Shown here: positions 1 to 5,777 of the stretch, piece by piece
Numbering within the stretch: the stretch's first letter is position 1
Layout: each line of letters begins with the position of its first letter
Source: CANHEE01 sp043777755
GTDB taxonomy: Bacteria; Bacteroidota; Bacteroidia; Chitinophagales; Saprospiraceae
Assembly: GCA_043777755.1 (NCBI GenBank)
Contig: JAYWHK010000302.1
Location: 1 to 18,059, forward strand
DNA: 18,059 bases
Direction of reading: 5' to 3'
The notes under the pieces: generated by a model
Told to the model about the DNA's origin: nothing
What the model saw: the letters and a program-made list of their open reading frames with translations, nothing else
The model's database searches: none
Translations under genes and position numbers: made by a program

Positions 1-578
1 CTGATGAAACTGATTGTTAGGATTTATCAGGTTTTTTTTGTGGCAAATTGCGATTCCGCTCTCGAAGGATGGGTACGCTGATAGAACTGATTCTTAGGAT
101 TTTTTAGGATTTTTTGTGGCAAATTGCGATTCAGCTCTCGAAGGATGGGGACACTGATGGAACTGATTTTTAGGATTTTTTAGGCTTTTTGTGTGGTAAA
201 TTGCGATTCCGCTCTCGAAGGATGGGAACACTGATGGAACTGATTCTTAAGATTTTTTAGGTTTTTTTTGCGGCAAATTGCGATTCCGCTCTCGAAGGAT
301 GGGTACGCTGATGAAACTGATTTTTAGGATTTTTTAGGCTTTTTGTGTGGTAAATTGCGATTCAGCTCTCGAAGGATGGGTACACTGATGAAACTGATTC
401 TTAGGATTTTTTAGGTTTTTTTTGCGGCAAATTGCGATTCCGCTCTCGAAGGATGGGTACGCTGATGGAACTGATTCTTAGGATTTTTTAGGCTTTTTTT
501 GCGGCAAATTGCGATTCCGCTCTCGAAGGATGGGTACGCTGATGGAACTGATTTTTAGGTTTTTTTAGGCTTTTTGTG
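1..578. repeat. 77-bp tandem repeat array, about 7.5 copies
   Basis: Units begin with CTGATGRAACTGATT at 1, 78, 154, 231, 308, 385, 462 and 539. Seven are full (77 bp, one of 76) and the last stops after about 40 bp. Each unit has an AT-rich half (TTAGGATTTTTTAGG followed by a T run) and a GC-richer half (GGCAAATTGCGATTC, then CTCTCGAAGGATGGG). Copies differ by scattered substitutions, such as GATTCC versus GATTCA and GTACG versus GACA. 77 is not a multiple of 3 and no long frame crosses the array, so it is non-coding. The array probably continues beyond the left edge. Its function is unknown. Confidence 0.93.
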
Positions 579-581
579 TTT

Positions 582-628
582 CTTAAATCATACTAAGCCT
601 TCAATTTCAAGGCTTAGTATGATTTAAG
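582..628. repeat. perfect 20-bp inverted repeat (hairpin)
   Basis: Positions 582-601 are the exact reverse complement of 609-628, leaving a 7-nt loop (CAATTTC). The stem ends in CTTAAATC/GATTTAAG. Neither side is followed by a T run, so it is not a standard Rho-independent terminator, although it lies downstream of the TlpA-like gene (minus strand). It directly abuts the end of the 77-bp array. Confidence 0.85.
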
Positions 629-630
629 TG

Positions 631-660
631 TTACATTCGGCAGCTAAAGCTGCCGTTACA
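631..660. repeat. short GC-rich palindrome flanked by GTTAC/GTAAC-like ends
   Basis: CGGCAGCT (638-645) and AGCTGCCG (648-655) pair perfectly around two bases. The hairpin is bracketed by TTACA on both sides. It lies just downstream of the TlpA-like stop codon (minus strand). The layout resembles small REP-like palindromes. It has no T run, so termination is not obvious. Confidence 0.7.
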
Positions 661-674
661 AGGAGTTGCCACTA

Positions 675-2042
675 CTACTTTTCGTTCTGTAGCAGTGTCA
701 CAAATTCTTCAAATTCTTTCTTGAAGGCTGCGTGTTCTTGTGTCGCTGGCCCATAAAAACCTGTATAGATTTTTCGGATTTTATTTTTTTTGTCAATATA
801 AACAGTCGTAGGAAAAGCCATAACCTTGTCTAAAAATGGCAATACCTCAGCGGCTTCTTGTTTATTTGCATAGCCTGCAACGACAAATTCGTAAGGCGCT
901 TTCATTACATTCTTGTAGTTCTGAATGGCATCATCTGCTTTTTTCTTTTCTTTGTGGCGTTCAAAAGCCAATCCTAAAACGGCTATTTCTTTATTTTGAG
1001 CAACAAAATCACTTAGGAAACGGGTTTCATCTTTACAGTTTGGACACCAAGTTCCCATGATTTGTAGGATTTTGACCTTGCCTTTGTACTCGTCGTTGTC
1101 CAAAGAAACCATCCTTCCGTAAGGGTTTGCAAAAGAAATTTTTGCTTCGTCAAAGCCTTTTTTTGTTTGAACTAAAGTTTCAGCATTGCGTAATTTGAAG
1201 TTATCATTTCGTTTGGCTTCCCACATTGTTTTGGCAGATTTTCCACTTTGAAAAGTACCTATTAATGTTCCGTCTTCTAAAATTTTTCCTTCAAATAAAA
1301 AGGCGTGCGCTCCATCAAAACAAGACAAATACAGTTTATTTGCTTGAATTTCACCTTCCAAAAAGCGATAATCGCCTGTTTCTGTTGTGAATGTTCCTGT
1401 GACTTTGTTTCCTTTTTGGACAAATTGACCAACCGCTTTTTCCTGTTTTTCGGGTGCATCTCCCATACCAAAAGTCGTTTCCCAATTGCCTGTCAAATCC
1501 AATAAAGGTGTTTTTTGCAAGGTCGAAAAGCGATGTCCTTGTCCATATTTTGCAACAAAAGGAATCGAATAATCGCCTTTTGCTGGCATGACAAAACGAC
1601 CTTCTATTACACCTCCGTCAAACTCCGCAGTGATGTACGATTGGTATTCTGGAAAGTTAATGCGCACTGTATCTCGTGCATTTCTACGGTTTTTCCCCAA
1701 ACGAATGTCATCAATTCTGATGCGTTCTTCCGCATTGATGATGTCAATATGAAACTTATCTTTGCTGTCATAGACGACTTCGAGGTTGAAGGGCAACTCG
1801 CCATTCGTAACTTCTTCGAGCTTGGTTTTCGGGTCTGCATTCAACTTCGCTGAGTGCGTATTCAATGGCATATCCTTCTGCTCCAGCTTCAATACTGCTC
1901 GCCAAACGCCAGGCGGAAGTGCTGAATATTTGTTTTCAAATTGAATACAAGAACTGAAAAGAAGGCAAAAGGCAAAAGGTAAAATGTAAAAGGCAAAATG
2001 CTTGGTAGTTAGCAATTTGTGTGAACGGATTATTTCATTCAT
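675..2042 (-). CDS. TlpA-like thioredoxin-fold lipoprotein
   Basis: Predicted envelope-anchored thiol-disulfide oxidoreductase of 455 aa. The N-terminus is a lipoprotein signal: a hydrophobic stretch (residues 16-30) ends in FSSC, with Cys32 as the likely lipidated residue. Residues about 45-290 are a beta-rich N-terminal region found before TlpA domains in Bacteroidota; its ligand is unknown. From about residue 300 there is a TlpA/ResA-type domain with the active site WCPNC (Cys333, Cys336) and the cis-proline FPTT (Pro411). Both catalytic cysteines are present, so it should be redox-active, probably reducing or shuffling disulfides in exported proteins. The ATG start gives a complete signal peptide. 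The next gene upstream on this strand is recF, about 180 bp away; no functional link is evident. The hydrophobic core of the signal is encoded by heptanucleotide repeats. The family is secure; the substrate is unknown. Confidence 0.88.
   Translation of the reverse strand: MNEIIRSHKLLTTKHFAFYILPFAFCLLFSSCIQFENKYSALPPGVWRAVLKLEQKDMPLNTHSAKLNADPKTKLEEVTNGELPFNLEVVYDSKDKFHIDIINAEERIRIDDIRLGKNRRNARDTVRINFPEYQSYITAEFDGGVIEGRFVMPAKGDYSIPFVAKYGQGHRFSTLQKTPLLDLTGNWETTFGMGDAPEKQEKAVGQFVQKGNKVTGTFTTETGDYRFLEGEIQANKLYLSCFDGAHAFLFEGKILEDGTLIGTFQSGKSAKTMWEAKRNDNFKLRNAETLVQTKKGFDEAKISFANPYGRMVSLDNDEYKGKVKILQIMGTWCPNCKDETRFLSDFVAQNKEIAVLGLAFERHKEKKKADDAIQNYKNVMKAPYEFVVAGYANKQEAAEVLPFLDKVMAFPTTVYIDKKNKIRKIYTGFYGPATQEHAAFKKEFEEFVTLLQNEK
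1964..1998. repeat. five tandem heptamers (GGCAAAA type) inside a signal peptide
   Basis: Five successive 7-bp units read GGCAAAA, GGCAAAA, GGTAAAA, TGTAAAA, GGCAAAA. On the minus strand they encode roughly residues 15-27 of the TlpA-like lipoprotein, producing the FAFYILPFAFC-type hydrophobic run. Three units (21 bp) equal seven codons, so the protein also shows a seven-residue periodicity. Confidence 0.85.
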
Positions 2043-2170
2043 TTTTTCTTTATTTAAAGTGAAGATTGAAGTTAAGCATGATAAATCTATGCTGTAAATA
2101 ACTTAATGTATTTTAATTTCGGAATTATCGTTTAAAAGACGTAAGTTCAATATTTAAGGTTCACGCCATC

Positions 2171-2247
2171 ACAGCCAAACTCCTATCGTCGTGTGACAGC
2201 GATGTAGGGCAAAGATGGCTGTCATGCGACGATAGGAGCTTGGCCGT
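2171..2247. repeat. REP-like imperfect palindrome overlapping the recF 3' end
   Basis: Arms 2171-2200 and 2218-2247 are complementary at 26 of 30 positions, and the four differences are all transitions. The loop is 17 nt. The element is visibly GC-richer than the surrounding DNA. The right arm contains the recF stop codon (2222-2224) and encodes the last eight or so residues of RecF. Confidence 0.85.
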
Positions 2248-3376
2248 CATCTATCTGGTTATTTGCTACTAAAATTGCAGCCACTTTTACAGTCGCATTT
2301 TCAACTTCAAAATGGTGAAAATCGTCAAAATGTTTGGCAATGACTTGTGCCATTCTGTCGCCCTGAGTATCTGTGATAAAGATTTGTCCAAAGTCTTTTT
2401 TTGCCAATAAAGCCAATAACTGATTGACTCTTTCAGCATCTAAACGGTCAAAAATATCGTCTAACAACAGGATTGGTTTTGTTCCTTTTCGTTGTTTTAT
2501 GACTTCGTATTGCGCCAATTTGAGTGCCAAAACAAAAGATTTAAGTTGTCCTTGTGAAGCAAATTTTTTCAGAGGATTTCCATCAAAACTAAATGAAAGT
2601 TCGTCTTTGTGAATCCCTACGTTTGACCTCGCTAAAATGCGGTCTTTATCTCTTGATTTTTTTAATAATTCTGAAAAATCAGCATCTAATAATTGGCTAA
2701 CATATTGACAATCAGGATGTTCTCTATCACCAGAAATAATTTTATAGTAATCTTGAAAAATAGGTGTCAGATGCTGAATAAATATTTTTCTTAAAGAAAA
2801 AATAATTTCAGCTGGTGCTAAGAGTTGCTGGTCATAGACAGCCAAAAGACTTTCATTAAAGTTATTTTGCTGCGAAAACTGTTTTAAAAGTGCATTTCGC
2901 TGCTCCAAAATCTTGTTGTAAATCATCAATTGATTGAGATAAACTTGGTCTAATTGAGCCAGTGAATTGTCCATCAGTCGGCGACGTTCTTCTGAACCTT
3001 CCGTTGCCAAAGCGGTTTCGTCGGGTGAAATCATAACAACAGGAATTTTGCCAATATGTTCACTCAGTTTGTCATAAGCTGCGCCATTAAACTCAAATTC
3101 TTTGCGTTTGCGAGGAACAATTTTAGCAACAACTTTCGCTTGATTCTTTAATTGAAATTGCCCTTCTAATCTAAAAAAATCTTCCCCTTGCAATACCAAA
3201 AGCCCATCATTGGTACTAAAATGACTTTTGCACATACATAGGTAATATATGGCATCAAGGACATTTGTTTTGCCCATACCGTTCAGCCCCGTCAGACAAT
3301 TCATCGTAGGCGAAAAATCTATGCTTTGTGTAGCGTAATTTTTAAAATTGTATAATGAAAGTTGGGTTAAATACAT
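2222..3376 (-). CDS. recF: DNA replication and repair protein RecF
   Basis: RecF is an SMC-like ABC ATPase that binds gapped DNA and, with RecO and RecR, loads RecA for recombinational repair. The 384-aa protein has the family layout: Walker A GLNGMGKT at 30-37, the GIHKDEL motif at 254-260, the ABC signature SQGQLK at 274-279, and Walker B PILLLDD at 301-307 followed by the FDRLD D-loop region. FITDTQ at 333-338 matches the usual post-Walker-B strand. It starts with ATG at 3376. The C-terminus is a little longer than usual: the final residues (about DDGQAPIVA) are encoded by one arm of a palindromic repeat. The upstream spacer carries GTAAGTC repeats. dnaA and gyrB are not adjacent here. Identification is firm. 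Confidence 0.95.
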   Translation of the reverse strand: MYLTQLSLYNFKNYATQSIDFSPTMNCLTGLNGMGKTNVLDAIYYLCMCKSHFSTNDGLLVLQGEDFFRLEGQFQLKNQAKVVAKIVPRKRKEFEFNGAAYDKLSEHIGKIPVVMISPDETALATEGSEERRRLMDNSLAQLDQVYLNQLMIYNKILEQRNALLKQFSQQNNFNESLLAVYDQQLLAPAEIIFSLRKIFIQHLTPIFQDYYKIISGDREHPDCQYVSQLLDADFSELLKKSRDKDRILARSNVGIHKDELSFSFDGNPLKKFASQGQLKSFVLALKLAQYEVIKQRKGTKPILLLDDIFDRLDAERVNQLLALLAKKDFGQIFITDTQGDRMAQVIAKHFDDFHHFEVENATVKVAAILVANNQIDDGQAPIVA

Positions 3377-3469
3377 TTTTTAGTCGTAAGTCAGTAAGTC
3401 TTTTTTAGTCGTAAGTCAGCTGTGCGTTGTGCGTATTTTTAGTCGTAAGTCAGTAAGTCTTTTGAGTCA
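3377..3469. repeat. AGTCGTAAGTC repeat cluster upstream of recF
   Basis: Three units of TTTTTAGTCGTAAGTCAG occur, at 3377-3400, 3401-3420 and 3436-3459; the first and third continue with TAAGTC. Between the second and third is a two-copy heptamer, TGTGCGT, at 3421-3434. The cluster begins directly next to the recF start codon, so it lies in the recF leader or promoter region. Related clusters are at 7122-7156 and 8184-8259. Confidence 0.85.
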
Positions 3470-3574
3470 ATTAATTTACTGATTTACAATAGTTTATAGT
3501 ATTTTAAAAATTGATTACCCCAATTGGATTACTGATACTTACGCAAATTTTAAAATCAAATTTACTTATTTTTC

Positions 3575-3612
3575 GATTCTTAAATTTAGAATCCTAAATT
3601 TAGAATTTAGAA
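3575..3612. repeat. TTCTAAA/TTTAGAA heptamer repeat at the WbqC-family stop
   Basis: Read on the minus strand, the last bases of the WbqC-family gene run into TTCTAAATTCTAAATTT, and the gene's TAA stop lies inside the first heptamer. A related GATTCT...TTTAGAAT inverted arrangement follows toward 3575. The same heptamers follow the rsfS stop codon. Confidence 0.75.
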
Positions 3613-4209
3613 CCGCCCTTTCGCTTGATTTCCCATACAAAACAACAAGTCTATAATGCTCAAATCTGGCACAAAACCAAATCTATCTTCAAAAACTTGA
3701 GGATATTTTTTCGTTTCAAAAGAAAGATTAGGTTTGATTTGATTGCGTAAATCTATAATTTCAGCGTTGTCAATTGTTTTTTCATAAGAAGACGTAAAAC
3801 TCAGTTGCGGCTTTATTTTCAATAATTTGCAACAGATTTGGAACAATTCTAAGTTAAAATCAAATAAAAATTCATGTTTTTTTTGAAAAACAGGCTCAAA
3901 ATAATCAGCGTAAAATTCCCAAAAAGGCGCACGACCATAAGCGGAGCGAATGCCCTGCCAATGTTGCACGTTCCACCGTTCTGTATAATTGATGCGCACC
4001 TCACGAATTGGCGTTTGCTGATGTTTGCCTTTTTCCAAGGGAATACTCATGCTCATCACGCCATTTGCGCCCAATATTTGACAGCGATTCCGATAGCTTC
4101 CTTTCTGATAATTTTCGCAAACTTCTATGATAACTTCCTCATATTGAGCTATTTGCGAAAAGTAAGCGACCGTAGGAAGGTATTGAAGTTCAATTAAAGC
4201 TTTTGTCAT
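3607..4209 (-). CDS. WbqC-family protein
   Basis: A 200-aa protein resembling the WbqC family (PF08889), found in polysaccharide/O-antigen clusters and widely in Bacteroidota; its biochemical role is not established. Recognisable pieces are the opening ALIELQYLPTVAYFSQI, the central YRNRCQILGANGVMSMSIPL, and the NYTERWNVQHWQGIRSAYGRAPFWEFY block, which is the family's most conserved region. A 206-aa version starting at 4227 is possible, but the six extra residues would be encoded by a REP-like palindrome, so ATG at 4209 is preferred. There are no sugar-modifying genes around it. The TAA stop lies within a heptamer repeat. Family assignment is good; function is open. Confidence 0.85.
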   Translation of the reverse strand: MTKALIELQYLPTVAYFSQIAQYEEVIIEVCENYQKGSYRNRCQILGANGVMSMSIPLEKGKHQQTPIREVRINYTERWNVQHWQGIRSAYGRAPFWEFYADYFEPVFQKKHEFLFDFNLELFQICCKLLKIKPQLSFTSSYEKTIDNAEIIDLRNQIKPNLSFETKKYPQVFEDRFGFVPDLSIIDLLFCMGNQAKGRF

Positions 4210-4250
4210 CTTGCTGTTACAAAGCAACGACTCATGTCGCTGCTACATGT
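4210..4250. repeat. REP-like palindrome at the WbqC-family 5' end
   Basis: AGCAACGAC (4223-4231) and GTCGCTGCT (4236-4244) pair with one wobble around TCAT. GTTAC (4216-4220) precedes the hairpin. On the minus strand GTAG stands next to it, a feature shared with classical REP elements. The layout resembles the palindrome at 631-660. Confidence 0.55.
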
Positions 4251-4255
4251 TTTTT

Positions 4256-4546
4256 GTAAAAACTTAGCGTATTTTTAATTTAATCACGAATTTTATCTAA
4301 TTAAACGAATTCTCACTAATCGTAACTTAACAATTAAATCTAATTTCGTAACTGTTTAGCGTCTAAAAAAAATCAAAGATTTTTTATTTTTACCACGGAG
4401 AAACGGAGGTCACGGAGGCAAAAAAATTAGCCTTCGGCTAATTTTTTTGCCACACTCTGTGTTCTCCGTTTCTCCGTGGTAAAAAATTGCAAAAATGGTA
4501 AATAGTTACCTAATTTCACTAATTTTTATTAAAACTTCGTTTTAAT
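4256..4546. repeat. dispersed repeat, copy A, interrupted by a small mobile element
   Basis: Shares AAAAACTTAGCRTATTT (near 4259), AATTAAATCTAATTTC (4332-4347) and, after the insertion, ATTAAAACTTCGTTTTAAT (4528-4546) with copy B at 13082-13200, in the same order and orientation. The final motif is an 8-bp hairpin (4528-4535/4539-4546). Apart from this repeat and its insertion, the gene-free stretch 4251-4549 shows nothing else. Confidence 0.75.
4348..4509. mobile_element. 162-bp MITE-like non-autonomous element with 8-bp target duplication
   Basis: Both ends carry inverted repeats, GTAACTGTTTA (4348-4358) and TAAATAGTTAC (4499-4509), matching at 10 of 11 positions. CTAATTTC flanks it on both sides (4340-4347 and 4510-4517), as expected for an 8-bp target duplication. 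Copy B of the surrounding repeat (13082-13200) has a single CTAATTTC at the same place and no insertion. The element holds nested hairpins: 4367-4374/4378-4385, outer 4391-4408/4464-4481 (18 bp, TACCACGGAG type), and inner 4417-4432/4436-4451 (16 bp, 3-nt loop). It has no coding capacity. GTAA termini plus 8-bp duplications are features of the IS66 family, so an IS66-type transposase is an inferred source. Confidence 0.8.
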
Positions 4547-4549
4547 CTC

Positions 4550-5515
4550 TCACATGACTAAGTTTTCACCTTTTTTGATTTCAAAACAATGGTGAATTTT
4601 CTTATCTCTAAAATCATTCGGAACGGTTTGCCCTGATATATTTTTGATATTTTGAGTAGTGATGTGGTTTGCTTCGATTTGGAAACGCCTAAAATTCGTA
4701 GAGAAAAATAGTGTTCCTGTAGGCGACAATATCCGCAAAGCTTGATTTATCAAAACAGCGTGATCCCGCTGAATGTCCAATACGTCCAACATTTTTTTAG
4801 AATTAGAAAAAGTTGGTGGATCAAGCACAATGATGTCATATTTTTCATTTGTCATTGGAAAAGCCAACCATTCTTTGACATCGGCTTGTACAAATTGATG
4901 TTTGTCAGGATTGTAAAATTCATTCCTAATCATGTTTTCTTTCGCCCAAGTCAAATAAGTATGAGAGAGGTCAATCGTGACGACTTTCGCAGCGCCACCA
5001 GCGGCAGCATAGACCGAAAATGAACCCGTATAAGCAAAAAGGTTCAGTACACTTTTTCCTTCTGCCATATCCAGAACCATTTTTCGGGTATTGCGATGGT
5101 CTAAAAACAAGCCCGTATCCAAATAATCAGAAAGATTAACGATGAATTTTAAGCCATTTTCATAGACAATCGTTTCAAAACCTTCTTCATCATCAGATTT
5201 TATGTATTGCTCTGCGCCTTTTTGTTTTTTTCTTGTTTTATAAAAAATGTTATCCAAAGGAATATCCAATGCACGCACCATCTGCGTCAGGCACATTCCG
5301 AGCCAAGCATCGTGTTCTTCCTTATTCATAGGATAGGAGGTTTGGTATTCTGTCACATACAAATACGCTTCGTAGCGGTCAATTGCAAAGGGATATTGCG
5401 GCACATCGTGGTCGTAAATACGATAGCAAGAAACACTGGTTCTTCTCGCCCATTTCGAGATGTGTTTGTCCATTTTGGCAAGCCTATTGCCGAAGGTTTC
5501 AAAGTCTTTTTCCAT
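4550..5515 (-). CDS. rlmK: 23S rRNA (guanine-N7) methyltransferase, RlmK-type, standalone
   Basis: A 321-aa class I SAM-dependent methyltransferase closely resembling the C-terminal (RlmK) half of E. coli RlmKL, which makes m7G2069 in 23S rRNA. Family blocks seen: NRLAKMDKHISKWARR near the start, CYRIYDHDVPQYPFAIDRY, LDTGLFLDHRNTR, SAM motif I LNLFAYTGSFSVYAA, motif IV VLDPPTFSNSKKM, IQRDHAVLINQALRIL, and IHHCFEI at the end. The RlmL (m2G2445) half is absent, so the enzyme is a single-function version here. A TTG at 5563 would add 16 residues, but a near-perfect promoter (TTTG at 5564-5561) covers it, so ATG at 5515 is chosen, with a leader of about 15 nt. No THUMP domain is visible. The methyltransferase family is certain; the exact target base is inferred from homology. 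Confidence 0.88.
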   Translation of the reverse strand: MEKDFETFGNRLAKMDKHISKWARRTSVSCYRIYDHDVPQYPFAIDRYEAYLYVTEYQTSYPMNKEEHDAWLGMCLTQMVRALDIPLDNIFYKTRKKQKGAEQYIKSDDEEGFETIVYENGLKFIVNLSDYLDTGLFLDHRNTRKMVLDMAEGKSVLNLFAYTGSFSVYAAAGGAAKVVTIDLSHTYLTWAKENMIRNEFYNPDKHQFVQADVKEWLAFPMTNEKYDIIVLDPPTFSNSKKMLDVLDIQRDHAVLINQALRILSPTGTLFFSTNFRRFQIEANHITTQNIKNISGQTVPNDFRDKKIHHCFEIKKGENLVM

Positions 5516-5533
5516 AATATTTTTATCAGATTG

Positions 5534-5564
5534 CAAAGGTACTAAAAACACTTGATACGGCAAA
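5534..5564 (-). promoter_or_regulatory. Bacteroidota-type promoter of rlmK
   Basis: On the minus strand TTTG (5564-5561) and TACCTTTG (5541-5534) are separated by exactly 19 nt. This matches the -33 TTTG and -7 TAnnTTTG consensus of the Bacteroidota primary sigma factor. The predicted transcript start, near 5530, precedes the ATG at 5515 and excludes the upstream TTG start. Confidence 0.8.
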
Positions 5565-5777
5565 TCTTTTCGTAGTTTCTATTTTAAAACACCACTTGGG
5601 GTACGTCTGTATTTTGCTTAAAAGAGATACAATTATATAATTTGTGACAAAGTAAAAATGAGTTAAATTAAAATATAAATTTGGTTTTTAATTTAAATAA
5701 TTGGCTTTTTCTATGTTTTTCTATTCAAAACAAAGATTTTTATGGCATAGTATTTGACTTTACAGACTAACAAAATA

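Noticed and set aside
1..578. CRISPR array
   Set aside because: Units are 77 bp and repeated along their full length, with no unique spacers between conserved short repeats, and no cas genes are present.
582..655. Rho-independent terminator of the TlpA-like gene
   Set aside because: Strong hairpins are present, but no T run follows either one on the minus strand.
4210..4227. Six-residue N-terminal extension of the WbqC-family protein (start at 4227)
   Set aside because: The added codons lie in a REP-like palindrome, and the family begins at the ALIELQYLP segment just after ATG 4209.
4348..4509. Remnant of a transposase gene inside the inserted element
   Set aside because: No open frame of useful length; the interior is almost entirely hairpin.
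5754..5777. TTG start for the histidine kinase
   Set aside because: It overlaps a promoter-like TAgtaTTTG, and two ATG codons follow within 30 bp.
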